From the NCBI GenBank assembly GCA_016190065.1, contig JACPRI010000318.1:1-32579 (forward strand): DNA of 32,579 nt, given 5' to 3'. Every line of letters begins with the position of its first letter. Position 1 is the first letter of the stretch. A program made the position numbers and the translations under genes. Below the pieces are notes generated by a model. It was not told the DNA's origin. It ran no database searches and was given only the letters and a program-made list of their open reading frames with translations. This DNA comes from Verrucomicrobiota bacterium. GTDB taxonomy: Bacteria > Verrucomicrobiota > Verrucomicrobiia > Limisphaerales > SIBE01. Of this stretch, positions 17,737-25,520 are shown in pieces.

Positions 17737-17853
17737 TTTTGTTCCTTCGCCGACAGTCGGTGAACCTTGAGGTTGCTGATGGGATCTGGTTTTCTAAGCC
17801 TGATCCGACCTTAGCGTGCGGTAGCATCGAAACAAGAAGAAAGTCAGAAAGTC

Positions 17854-17889
17854 GGTTACCTTTAGTGGATTTTGTTTCTGTAAAGGGTA
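17854..17889 (+). promoter_or_regulatory. Promoter-like element before the second zinc-ribbon kinase
   Basis: GGTTACCT (17854-17861), 16-base spacer, CTGTA (17878-17882) and GGGTA (17885-17889), identical in layout to the copies at 14142 and 14479. The leader GTTGAACAAAGCGAACGG also resembles that of the first kinase. ATG 17917 follows 34 bases after the CTGTA box. Confidence 0.55.
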
Positions 17890-17916
17890 AATGTTGAACA
17901 AAGCGAACGGTCCGGT

Positions 17917-19908
17917 ATGAACGGTCCCAAAAGCTGTCCCAAATGCGGCGCAACCCTGCCCGCCGACGCGCCGGAAGGACTGTGCCCGCAATGCCTGGTC
18001 AAAGGCGGACTGGGCGACAGCCAAGCCAGGACGGCGCCGGACACCGAAATTGAGAATCCAAAATCGAAACTCCAAAATGCCGCCGCGCCCCCGACCCCTG
18101 CCGAACTGGCGCCCCACTTCCCGCAGCTCGAAATTCTCGAACTGATCGGCCAGGGCGGCATGGGCATCGTCTATAAGGCGCGCCAGCCGCACCTCGACCG
18201 ATTCGTTGCGCTGAAGATTCTGACACCAGAGATCGGAGGCGATCCGACGTTTGCGGAGCGCTTCGCGCGCGAGGCCAAAGCATTGGCGCGGCTCAACCAC
18301 CCGAACATCGTAGGAGTTTTCGATTTTGGGCAGGCCGGTGGCAATTACTACTTCCTCATGGAGTTCGTCGATGGCGTGAATTTGCGGCAACTCGAGCAAT
18401 CGCGACGGCTCTCGCCAGCGGAAGCGCTCTCCATCGTGCCAAAGATTTGCGAGGCGCTCCAATACGCGCACGACGAAGGGATCGTCCATCGCGACATCAA
18501 ACCGGGGAATCTTCTAATCGACAAAAAAGGCCGAGTGAAGATCGCGGACTTTGGACTGGCGAAGCTGGTGGGCAAAGCGCCGGCCGATTTGACCCTGACG
18601 CATTCGCATCAAATGATGGGCACGCCGGCTTACATGGCGCCGGAGCAAATGGAGCGGCCAGCGGACGTGGACCATCGTGCGGACATCTACTCGTTGGGCG
18701 TGGTATTCTACGAAATGCTGACGGGTGAACTGCCCCTTGGCCGCTTCGCGCCACCCTCGCAGAAGGTGCAGGTGGACGTGCGGCTTGATGAGGTGGTGCT
18801 CAAGTCGCTGGAAAAGGAACCGGAGCGGCGCTACCAGACCGCCAGCGCGGTGAAGGCGGATGTGGACACGATTGCGTCGGGCAAGGCGAGTGCGCCGTTG
18901 CCACCGGCTGCACCCGCTTCGACAAGAAGCGAGCAAGGCATTCAGAGTGAAATGCTCGCTGCGCCGGGCTTTTCAGGCAAAGCGATTCTCGGAGCAGTCT
19001 GGGCGTTCTTTGTCATACCGGCCGCACTGGTGATTACGGCGGCAATATTCTCGTTAAGGGACGCACCTTCGCTACGATTATGGTCTGACGTCCTGGTCGA
19101 AATCATCCTCGCTTTGCCGGGAGTAACGGCCCCAGTAGGCACGACCGTCCTTGGCTTGCTTGCGCTGCACGACATCCGGCACTCGCGTGGGCGGATCGCC
19201 GGGCTGGGATTGGCGCTCACGGACGCGCTGCTGTTCCCGTTGCTGGTGATCGACGTTGCGATGTTTCTCGTGTGCGTGGTTGGCGGCCGTTACGCAGCAC
19301 TGGCGGTCTCCCTTCACCCACTCACGTCTGCCTTCAATTTCGTGATCCTCTGCTCGATGATTGTGGGCGTGTTGGCCTGTGTTGGTGCGGACTTCTTGAT
19401 CGTCCGCGCTTCCTGGCGTGCCATCAATAGGCCGGTCGCCGCGCCCCTGGCTGAACCACTAAGACAACGCCCCGCTCCGATCGAATCAGGCCTTTCCACG
19501 GAGGGAGCGCTTCAACAAGTCAAAGGCCCCGCCATCGGTCTTCTTGCGACGGGGGTCTTCAACTGGATCGTCGGTTTAGTCATGATGATTTTACTGGCTT
19601 ACGATGTCTTCCCGCTTCCGCGCGGCCACGACGCGGTGCCTGAAGACCTTCCAGGTTGGGTTATTCTGAGCATCATGTTGACGAGCGGCCTAATCGTTTT
19701 CGGAGGTTTGAAGATGATGAAGCTGGAGAATTACTGGGCGGCGATCGTGGGCTGCGCACTGGCAATGCTCTCCGGACCAGGAAACCTGGTTGGCTTTCCC
19801 CTCGGGATTTGGGCGTTGGTGGTGTTGCTGCGTGCGGAGATCAAAGAAGCGTTTCGCCAGCAGAAGGCTCTTCAGCGAACGTCGCAGCCCCCTCCATCGC
19901 AGGGTTGA
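17917..19908 (+). CDS. Second zinc-ribbon Ser/Thr protein kinase, membrane-anchored
   Basis: Paralogue of the 14542 kinase, 663 residues. The zinc ribbon (CPKCGATLP, then LCPQC) and the kinase domain (Gly loop GQGGMGIVYKA, Lys100, HRD at 191-193, DFG at 211-213) align with the first kinase without gaps through the catalytic core. After residue 340 the proteins diverge. This one has about seven hydrophobic segments (for example ILGAVWAFFVIPAALVI and LLVIDVAMFLVCVV) but lacks the glycine-rich repeat, and then converges again at the end (GFPLGIWALVVLLRAEIKEAF). The same catalytic module thus carries two different membrane parts, which suggests different inputs. ATG 17917 follows the promoter-like element. 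Confidence 0.93.
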   Translation: MNGPKSCPKCGATLPADAPEGLCPQCLVKGGLGDSQARTAPDTEIENPKSKLQNAAAPPTPAELAPHFPQLEILELIGQGGMGIVYKARQPHLDRFVALKILTPEIGGDPTFAERFAREAKALARLNHPNIVGVFDFGQAGGNYYFLMEFVDGVNLRQLEQSRRLSPAEALSIVPKICEALQYAHDEGIVHRDIKPGNLLIDKKGRVKIADFGLAKLVGKAPADLTLTHSHQMMGTPAYMAPEQMERPADVDHRADIYSLGVVFYEMLTGELPLGRFAPPSQKVQVDVRLDEVVLKSLEKEPERRYQTASAVKADVDTIASGKASAPLPPAAPASTRSEQGIQSEMLAAPGFSGKAILGAVWAFFVIPAALVITAAIFSLRDAPSLRLWSDVLVEIILALPGVTAPVGTTVLGLLALHDIRHSRGRIAGLGLALTDALLFPLLVIDVAMFLVCVVGGRYAALAVSLHPLTSAFNFVILCSMIVGVLACVGADFLIVRASWRAINRPVAAPLAEPLRQRPAPIESGLSTEGALQQVKGPAIGLLATGVFNWIVGLVMMILLAYDVFPLPRGHDAVPEDLPGWVILSIMLTSGLIVFGGLKMMKLENYWAAIVGCALAMLSGPGNLVGFPLGIWALVVLLRAEIKEAFRQQKALQRTSQPPPSQG

Positions 19909-20368
19909 GAAGCGGATGGGTACGATCCAGGTGACTCCATGCATTCGCCTTCGCTGAATCCACCCGGCACAGCCGATTCGTCCCGCTTAGGGCTCGAATC
20001 CTATCGGGTCTTCGTGGCGGTGGCTGGGATAACTATCCCGGTTTCTGTCGCTCGGCGGACCGCTATGGCAGCCATTCGCCGTCGCTTCGGACATCATGGG
20101 CGGGCTTTCGCGTCGTTCGGGAACCTTAAGGATTAGAAACTCCGCGTCGTTCGTTGTTGTGCTCGTAGTCGTCCTCATTAAGGCGGACTTGGCCGGACCT
20201 ATGCGCGAACGGAAGGGTTCCAACATGAACGCGCAGGAGACTCACCACTCCATCAATCCGGTTCGGCCAGTCTCCACCGCACCAGAAAGTCGTGAGCCTG
20301 CTTCCCTCGCTTTTCTCAGCCCAACCACACACTGGACAGCGCGGCCAATCTTTGGACAATCGCGGCCA
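19909..20368. other. Intergenic region with a SUMF1 remnant
   Basis: Between the kinase stop and the chosen thrH start, the only recognisable content is the SUMF1 fragment at 20010-20129. An in-frame ATG at 20225 with AAGGG seven bases upstream would lengthen ThrH by 48 residues of low-complexity, proline-rich sequence that the family lacks. Confidence 0.5.
20010..20129 (+). pseudogene. C-terminal fragment of a SUMF1/formylglycine-generating enzyme-like domain
   Basis: The frame reads LRGGGWDNYPGFCRSADRYG, then SHSPSLRTSWAGFRVVREP and a TAA. This is the characteristic end of SUMF1-family domains: RGGSW..N...CRSA.R......R....GFR(V/L). No start or upstream domain remains, so it is a remnant. 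In these bacteria SUMF1 domains are often joined to Ser/Thr kinases, which fits its place just after the kinase. Confidence 0.8.
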
Positions 20369-20971
20369 GTGAAACAATCGATCGTCACGTTGGACATGGA
20401 AGGCGTCTTGACGCCGGAGATTTGGATCGCTGTCGCCGAGAAGACGAAGATTCCGGAATTGCGCCGCACCACTCGCGACGAACCCGATTATGACAAGCTG
20501 ATGCGCGGGCGGCTGAAGATTCTGGACGCGCACGGATTGAAGCTTTCGGACATCCAGCAAGTCATCGGTAGCCTGCGTCCGCTTGAGGGTGCGTTGGGTT
20601 TCTTGCGCGAGCTTCGCGCGACCGTCCAGGTCGTGATTCTCTCCGACACCTTCGAGCAATTCGCCCAGCCGCTGCTCCGCCAACTGGAGTGGCCTACGCT
20701 CCTCTGCCATCGCCTGGAGGTCATGAACGACCGGATCGTGGATTACAAAATCCGCATCCCCGAGCAAAAGAAGCAAACGGTGGCTGCGTTCAAACGCATG
20801 AACTATCGCGTCATCGCGGCGGGCGATTCCTACAACGACACCGCGATGCTCCTCGAGGCCGATCTGGGCTTTCTCTTCCATGCACCCGAAAACGTCCGCA
20901 AAGAATTTCCGCAATTCAAGGCCGTGGAGGCTTACGCCGATCTTCTGAGCCTGATCCAAGAGGCGCTTTGA
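20369..20971 (+). CDS. thrH: ThrH: phosphoserine phosphatase / phosphoserine:homoserine phosphotransferase
   Basis: HAD-family enzyme of 200 residues, the usual length of ThrH (about 205). ThrH removes phosphate from phosphoserine and can pass it to homoserine, linking serine and threonine synthesis. HAD motif I is present as LDMEGVLTPEIW (Asp9 nucleophile, Glu11 as in ThrH and unlike the common DxD). Also present are the family stretches TTRDEPDYDKLM, ILDAHGLKLSDIQ, VVILSDTFEQF (motif II) and VIAAGDSYNDTAML (motif III/IV). The chosen start is GTG 20369, two codons before the conserved beginning; ATG 20225 has the better ribosome-binding site but adds a tail foreign to the family. Convergent with gpsA across a hairpin repeat. 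Confidence 0.9.
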   Translation: MKQSIVTLDMEGVLTPEIWIAVAEKTKIPELRRTTRDEPDYDKLMRGRLKILDAHGLKLSDIQQVIGSLRPLEGALGFLRELRATVQVVILSDTFEQFAQPLLRQLEWPTLLCHRLEVMNDRIVDYKIRIPEQKKQTVAAFKRMNYRVIAAGDSYNDTAMLLEADLGFLFHAPENVRKEFPQFKAVEAYADLLSLIQEAL

Positions 20972-20983
20972 GTCACGGAAGTG

Positions 20984-21132
20984 CGGAGCACACGCGCCCG
21001 CGCGTGATTCGACCGGCGCCTCGCCGGTCGAATCGGCCGCAGGATTCAATCACTAAGACGACGATTCGATTCAACGCCCGAATGGGGTCGGCGAGGGCGC
21101 CGACCACGGCACGCGAGGCGCGTGCGCTCCCC
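20984..21132. repeat. Double-hairpin repeat, copy 1
   Basis: Terminal GGAGCACACGCGCC and GGCGCGTGCGCTCC are inverted. Inside are two hairpins: a perfect 13-bp stem GATTCGACCGGCG / CGCCGGTCGAATC around CCT (21006-21034), and GGTCGGCG-AGGG-CGCCGACC near 21087. It fills the gap between the convergent thrH and gpsA genes and may act as a two-way terminator. Confidence 0.85.
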
Positions 21133-21133
21133 A

Positions 21134-22114
21134 TCAATCCTCGGCCTTCGAATCCCGGCTCGTGAGATCCCGAACCGCTTCGACCACATTTTTACCCTCG
21201 TAAAGCATGGCGTACACTTCGCCGATGATCGGCGTCACGACCTGAAGCTTGCGCGCGAGTTGAAATGCCGAGCGCGCCGTGGGCACGCCTTCGGCAACCG
21301 TGACCGTGCGGGCCAGAATGTCATCGAGTTTTCCACCACGCGCCAGCCGTTCGCCCAGGCCGCGATTCCGGCTCAGCTTGGAAAAGCAAGTCACCGCCAA
21401 ATCCCCCAGCCCGCTCAGCCCGGAAAAAGTTTCCGGCTGCGCGCCGCACGCCACCCCGAGCCGGCGGATTTCGACAATGGCCCGCGTGATCAGCGCCGCC
21501 TTGGAATTGTCGCCGAAGCCCAGGCCGTCGCACATCCCGGCCGCGATCGCGATGACATTTTTCAACGCGCCCCCAAGTTCGACTCCGGTCAGGTCGGCGC
21601 TGGTATAAACCCGAAACGTCGGGCGATGGAAAAGTCTCTGCACCGCCTGCGCCGTTTCCAGGTCCACGCTGGCGGCGACACACGCCGTGGGAATTCCGCG
21701 CGCGACTTCCGGCGCCAGCGTGGGGCCGGAGAGCGTGGCGTGTTTCGATCGTGGCGCCGTCACGCCCAGGATGCCGCACATCGTCCATCCGGTGTCGTGC
21801 TCAATGCCCTTGGTCACGCTGACCACGATTCCCTGAAAGGAGTCCAGGTGGCGAGTGACTTCGCGAAAGGCCTTGGACGGGACAGCGACGACGGCACATT
21901 CGGCTCCGGCGACCGCGCACGAAATCTCCTTTTCAATTCGCCAATCGTCCGGAAGCGGGACGTCGGGAAGGTAGCGCGCGTTGGCGCCGGATTGCTGCAT
22001 CTCCTCCAAATGAGCGGGATCGTGCCCCCAGAGCGTGACCGAATGTTTGCCTTGCGACAATAAGCGCCCCAGGGCTGTCCCCCAACCTCCGGCGCCGAGA
22101 ACAGTGACTTTCAT
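21134..22114 (-). CDS. gpsA: Glycerol-3-phosphate dehydrogenase [NAD(P)+]
   Basis: Reduces dihydroxyacetone phosphate to sn-glycerol 3-phosphate, the backbone for membrane phospholipids; cytoplasmic. The 326-residue length is typical. The nucleotide-binding motif GAGGWGTALG is at residues 7-16, followed by SVTKGIE (catalytic-side Lys), LSGPTLAPEVARG, and the signature GALKNVIAIAAGMCDGLGFG then NSKAALITR. All family hallmarks are present. ATG 22114 begins directly at the first beta strand. The frame is open far upstream, through plsY, but only because of high GC. The plsY stop (TGA at 22113-22111) overlaps the gpsA ATG, so the two are translated as one unit: gpsA makes the acceptor that plsY acylates. 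Confidence 0.97.
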   Translation of the reverse strand: MKVTVLGAGGWGTALGRLLSQGKHSVTLWGHDPAHLEEMQQSGANARYLPDVPLPDDWRIEKEISCAVAGAECAVVAVPSKAFREVTRHLDSFQGIVVSVTKGIEHDTGWTMCGILGVTAPRSKHATLSGPTLAPEVARGIPTACVAASVDLETAQAVQRLFHRPTFRVYTSADLTGVELGGALKNVIAIAAGMCDGLGFGDNSKAALITRAIVEIRRLGVACGAQPETFSGLSGLGDLAVTCFSKLSRNRGLGERLARGGKLDDILARTVTVAEGVPTARSAFQLARKLQVVTPIIGEVYAMLYEGKNVVEAVRDLTSRDSKAED

Positions 22115-22767
22115 CCGTTCGAAGCGGTTGACGATCGCGCCTTTTTGAAACTGACCCGACTCTCGCTGCCTTTGACCAGCCGTTGAATGTTGGAGCGATG
22201 CTTGTAGATCGCCAGCGCGCTCATCGCTGCCGCCACGCCGATCATCAGCCGGCTTTTGCCCGTCAGCCAGGTTGCGAACGGCAAAACGGCGGCCGCAGAA
22301 ACCGACGCCAGCGACACGTAACGACTCAAGCCGAAGACCACAATCCAGACGCCCAGGATAATCAAAAACGGTACGGGCAGCAGCGAGACCAGGACACCGG
22401 CGGACGTGGCGATGCCTTTGCCGCCTTTGAATCCGAGCCAGCACGTGTAATTGTGGCCGAGGATGGCCGCGATGCCGGCGATGATGGAAAGTACTTCCTG
22501 CAATTGCGCCCCGGACCCGGATCGAAAAGACGAAACCGCGATCCGAACCAGGAGCGTGCACGCCAGGTAACCCTTCAGCGCATCGACTGCGAGGACCGCG
22601 ATGCCGGCAGGTTTCCCCAGACTGCGAAAGACATTCGTCGCGCCGATGTTTCCGCTGCCCACGGTGCGGATGTCCAGGCCGCGCGCTTTGCCGAACAGAA
22701 AGCCCGTGGGGAGGGAGCCGAGCAAATAAGCCGCCAACGCCACGACCAGGTAAAGCACAAGTTCCAC
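22111..22767 (-). CDS. plsY: Acyl-phosphate:glycerol-3-phosphate acyltransferase
   Basis: Integral membrane enzyme of 218 residues that moves an acyl group from acyl phosphate to glycerol 3-phosphate, the first step of phospholipid synthesis. Several transmembrane segments are clear (LVLYLVVALAAYLLGSLPTG; SIIAGIAAILGHNYTC; FLIILGVWIVVFGL; MIGVAAAMSALAIY). The PlsY active-site motifs on the external loops are present: GSGNIGATNVFR, GHNYTCWLGFKGGKGIAT and the last conserved segment YKHRSNIQRLVKG. ATG 22767 gives the expected short start. It is the first gene of the plsY-gpsA pair (four-base overlap). Divergent from dapL. Confidence 0.97.
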   Translation of the reverse strand: MELVLYLVVALAAYLLGSLPTGFLFGKARGLDIRTVGSGNIGATNVFRSLGKPAGIAVLAVDALKGYLACTLLVRIAVSSFRSGSGAQLQEVLSIIAGIAAILGHNYTCWLGFKGGKGIATSAGVLVSLLPVPFLIILGVWIVVFGLSRYVSLASVSAAAVLPFATWLTGKSRLMIGVAAAMSALAIYKHRSNIQRLVKGSESRVSFKKARSSTASNG

Positions 22768-22907
22768 GCGCCGAATCTAGGCCGAGGGTCGCGAAAGCAG
22801 CAAGAGGGAACTGGAGCCGAGACCCCGCTTGCTTCCGCCGCAAGCATTCGCTACCGTGCGCGCTTTGAATTTTGAATGCCTGCTCTTGGCTGACCGTGAT
22901 GGTGCAG

Positions 22908-22955
22908 GATTGCGGCGAGGCGCCGCAATCGACACGCGAGGCGCGTGTGCTCCCC
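22908..22955. repeat. Double-hairpin repeat, right half only
   Basis: Consists of the inner hairpin GATTGCGGCG-AGG-CGCCGCAATC (22908-22930) and the terminal ACACGCG-AGG-CGCGTGT followed by GCTCCCC (to 22955). The left half of the element is absent. It lies between the divergent plsY and dapL genes, so it could shape their upstream regions but not act as a terminator. Confidence 0.8.
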
Positions 22956-23030
22956 AATTCCGACTGCATCCTTACGGCGGGACACTGGCCAGTGACTGAG
23001 CCCTGATTGCTGAACACTGACTCCTGATCT

Positions 23031-24278
23031 ATGTCCGATTCCTACATTCAAAGCCTCTTTGCCGAACGCATTGGCGGACGACAGTACGGCAAATCCACCG
23101 CCATTTACAAATTTGCGAAGATCAAGAGCGCCAAACGCGCGGCGCTCGCGGCGCATCCTGGTGCCGAAATCATCGACATGGGCGTCGGCGAGCCGGATGA
23201 AATGGCGTTTCCGGCCACCGTGGCTGAACTTCAGAAAGAAGTGCTCAAGCCGGAGAATCGCGGTTACGCCGACAATGGCGACGCGGTCTTGAAGGCGGCG
23301 GCAACTCGTTATCTGGAGCGCGTGTGCGGGGTCAAAGGCATCAATCCCGAGACCGAGATCATTCATTCGATCGGCAGCAAGGCGGCGCTCTCCATCCTGC
23401 CCGCGGCGCTGATTAATCCGGGCGATTACGTGCTCATGACCACGCCGGGATATCCAGTCTTTGGCACGCACGCCAAGTATTATGGCGGCCTCGTGCACAA
23501 CCTGCCGCTCACGGACGCAAACCGCTTCCTGCCCGATCTGGATTCCATCCCGCAGGACGTGTTGCGCAAAGCGAAGGTGCTCGTCTTGAATTATCCGAAC
23601 AATCCGACCGGGGCGAGCGCGACGCCGGAGTTTTTCGACAAAGCGGTTGAGTTTGCCCTCAAGAACAACATCGTTGTCATGCACGATGCGGCCTACGCGG
23701 CGCTGGTTTTTGAAGGCAAGCCGCTGAGCTTTCTGGCCACGCCCGGCGCCAAGGAAGTCGGCATTGAACTGCATTCGACGAGCAAGAGTTTCAACATGAC
23801 GGGATGGCGCTGCGGATTCGTGGCCGGAAACGAGTTGCTCGTGAAGGCCTACGGCGACGTGAAGGACAACACGGACTCCGGCCAGTTCCTCGCCATTCAA
23901 CACGCGGCCGCCTATTGCTTCGATCACCCGGAGATCACGGAGCAAATCGCAGCGAAATATTCGCGCCGCATGGATGCTTTGGTCCAGACGCTGCGAGCGG
24001 TGGGCTTGAACGCGACCAAACCGAAAGGGTCTTTCTTTCTCTACGTGAAGGCACCGAAGGCAGCCGTGAAGAAGGACGGCCAGCGCATCGAGTTCATGAC
24101 CGCCGAGGACGCCTCGCAATGGCTGATCATGGAAAAGCTCATTTCGACCGTGCCGTGGGACGACGCCGGGCCCTACCTGCGGTTCAGCGTCACATTCGGC
24201 GCGAAGGATCAAGCGGACGAGAAGCGAGTGCTGGCGGAGGTGGGAAACCGGCTGAGCGATGTGCGATTTGAGTTCTAA
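23031..24278 (+). CDS. dapL: LL-diaminopimelate aminotransferase
   Basis: PLP-dependent class I aminotransferase of 415 residues that converts tetrahydrodipicolinate to LL-diaminopimelate in one step, feeding lysine and peptidoglycan synthesis. The N-terminal part (YIQSLFAERIGGRQYGKSTA, then IYKFAKIK and DMGVGEPDE) is typical of DapL-related enzymes. Also seen are NRGYADNG, LNYPNNPTGA (PLP-binding Asn), HDAAYAAL (Asp-X2-Tyr pair), and STSKSFNMTGWRCGF with the PLP Lys. The C-terminal LRFSVTFG holds the substrate-carboxylate Arg. DapL replaces the succinylase route in plants, cyanobacteria, Chlamydiae and Verrucomicrobiota. A related DapL-like aminotransferase of other specificity cannot be excluded. 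ATG 23031 fits the conserved start. The gene ends beside a double-hairpin repeat. Confidence 0.85.
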   Translation: MSDSYIQSLFAERIGGRQYGKSTAIYKFAKIKSAKRAALAAHPGAEIIDMGVGEPDEMAFPATVAELQKEVLKPENRGYADNGDAVLKAAATRYLERVCGVKGINPETEIIHSIGSKAALSILPAALINPGDYVLMTTPGYPVFGTHAKYYGGLVHNLPLTDANRFLPDLDSIPQDVLRKAKVLVLNYPNNPTGASATPEFFDKAVEFALKNNIVVMHDAAYAALVFEGKPLSFLATPGAKEVGIELHSTSKSFNMTGWRCGFVAGNELLVKAYGDVKDNTDSGQFLAIQHAAAYCFDHPEITEQIAAKYSRRMDALVQTLRAVGLNATKPKGSFFLYVKAPKAAVKKDGQRIEFMTAEDASQWLIMEKLISTVPWDDAGPYLRFSVTFGAKDQADEKRVLAEVGNRLSDVRFEF

Positions 24279-24300
24279 CCTCGCACATTCAAGTGTCCTC

Positions 24301-24441
24301 GGGGAGCGCACGCGCCTCGCGTGCTAATTGCGGCGCCTCGCCGCAATCCTCCACCGATGCCCTGCAAACTGCTGCTGCAAGGAGGCCGCCGCACTCGTTG
24401 GCGGGGCGCCGACGAGAACACGCGAGGCGCGTGTGCTCCCC
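24301..24441. repeat. Double-hairpin repeat, copy 2
   Basis: Ends GGGGAGCGCACGCGCC and GGCGCGTGTGCTCCCC are inverted. Inner hairpins are ATTGCGGCG-CCT-CGCCGCAAT and CTCGTTGGCG-GGG-CGCCGACGAG, the latter with one G-T wobble. It lies between the convergent dapL and DUF2007-like genes. Confidence 0.85.
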
Positions 24442-24461
24442 GGCGATGTGGTTCGCACCAC

Positions 24462-24671
24462 CTACAGTTCATCCTCTCGCGCGGCATAGAAGAGTTGGTA
24501 AGCTCGATCGTAATCAACTTCGGGAACAAACACTTTCGCCTCGCGGCTCAGGTCGGCGTCATCGGGGAGATTGGGATCGACGAATTCCTGCGTCGCCGCA
24601 ATGCCATGCTTTTCCAGCATGACGACCAGCATCTCGGTGTTGATGACCGGACCGGTGTAAAACAGCTTCAC
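24462..24671 (-). CDS. DUF2007-like small protein
   Basis: Protein of 69 residues from GTG 24671: VKLFYTGPVINTEMLVVMLE, then KHGIAATQEFVDPNLP and a VFVPEVDYDRAYQLFY end. The layout (a first strand KLFYT, a helix choosing the longer-lived half, KHGI, then a (V/L)WVP.VDY.RA..L end) is that of the DUF2007 family, described as putative signal-transducing and of unknown role. The frame is open up to 24767, but that part is the double-hairpin repeat and not conserved, so GTG 24671 was chosen; no strong ribosome-binding site is seen. Convergent with dapL. Confidence 0.68.
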   Translation of the reverse strand: MKLFYTGPVINTEMLVVMLEKHGIAATQEFVDPNLPDDADLSREAKVFVPEVDYDRAYQLFYAAREDEL

Positions 24672-24719
24672 GCCGGAAGTCTGCCTGGCGAACAAGCCGG
24701 GGCAACGAGTTTTTGGCGT

Positions 24720-24861
24720 GGGGAGTGCAGGCGCGTGCGTGGTTGGTGCCCTCGCCGACCGCGCCATTCACCCAAAGGAGTCACCGCTTGGTGAATGGGT
24801 TTCGACAACGTTCCGACCGGCGAGGCGCCCGTCGAGACACGCGAGGGCGCGTGTGCTCCCC
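24720..24861. repeat. Double-hairpin repeat, copy 3
   Basis: GGGGAGTGCAGGCGCGTGCG at the left faces CACGCGAGGGCGCGTGTGCT and CCCC at the right. Inner hairpins GGTTGGTG-CCCT-CGCCGACC and GACCGGCG-AGG-CGCCCGTC contain wobbles and one mismatch, so this copy is more decayed. It lies between two minus-strand genes, not convergent ones. Confidence 0.8.
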
Positions 24862-24864
24862 AAA

Positions 24865-25515
24865 TCACGGAACAGCCAAGCGAATCGGAGGCGTGTCCGC
24901 CGTTTTGACCTGATCCTGCAGACGTTGAGCGGTGACTTGCTGCACGCTCCCGTCACCCAGGACGATGTTGCCCTGGCCGTCGTGGAGTTCCCGACTCCAA
25001 CCCACCACATTGTTCGTTGATAACTCAAGGATCCCACTTTTCACCGGGATGCCGTTCGTAGTCAGATTCCGGTCGCCGGACAGCAAAGATTGAGGCCGTG
25101 TTTCACTTGAATCCAAACCGATGAAGTAACTGATGTTCCGGTTCCGAAGACTGCTCCAATTGGTCGCCTCCGTCCGATAGTCGTTGGGGCAGCGCAAAAT
25201 CTTCGGCGTGCTCAGTTCGTTCGACATGGACTGAAAGTGGCGGAACACTTCGATCACATTGGTGTGATCCAGCGAGCCGCCCTGCCTCATTGGAAGCGAC
25301 ATGGGGAAGAGATCACCATGGTCGGTCGCGAAGATTCGGAAAGCCAACCCCACGTTCTTCAAGTTGTTAATGCATTTGATACGGTCTGCCTTCCCTCTTT
25401 TCTTATCACCGGCCGGGATCGCCATGAGAACAATCACGACCACGACGCCGATGATCACCAGCAATTCGACGAGGGTAAATCCGCGTCGGCCTCGGCTGTT
25501 CACGTCAGGTTTCAC
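24865..25515 (-). CDS. Prepilin-like protein, tandem paralogue (downstream)
   Basis: Protein of about 216 residues with the cut-site motif RRG|FTLVELLVIIGVVVVIVLMA followed by a charged turn, KCINNLKNVGLAFRIFATD, CPNDYRTEATNW and the ending GNIVLGDGSVQQVTAQRLQD. The head is similar along its length to the protein encoded just upstream (25521-26180). The start is uncertain: GTG 25515 gives a short basic leader; TTG 25524 overlaps the upstream stop as TTGA and would couple translation; GTG 25593 would overlap the upstream gene by 73 bases. Prepilin peptidase processing and anchoring in the inner membrane are expected. The function of the head is unknown. Confidence 0.82.
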   Translation of the reverse strand: MKPDVNSRGRRGFTLVELLVIIGVVVVIVLMAIPAGDKKRGKADRIKCINNLKNVGLAFRIFATDHGDLFPMSLPMRQGGSLDHTNVIEVFRHFQSMSNELSTPKILRCPNDYRTEATNWSSLRNRNISYFIGLDSSETRPQSLLSGDRNLTTNGIPVKSGILELSTNNVVGWSRELHDGQGNIVLGDGSVQQVTAQRLQDQVKTADTPPIRLAVP

Positions 25516-25520
25516 GTCCT

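Noticed and set aside
22115-23017. Upstream extension of gpsA, open for another 301 codons.
   Set aside because: GpsA homology begins exactly at ATG 22114, and plsY, with all its motifs, occupies the extension in another frame.
22851-24311. A 486-codon minus-strand frame opposite dapL.
   Set aside because: DapL is convincing on the plus strand; the antisense product matches no family.
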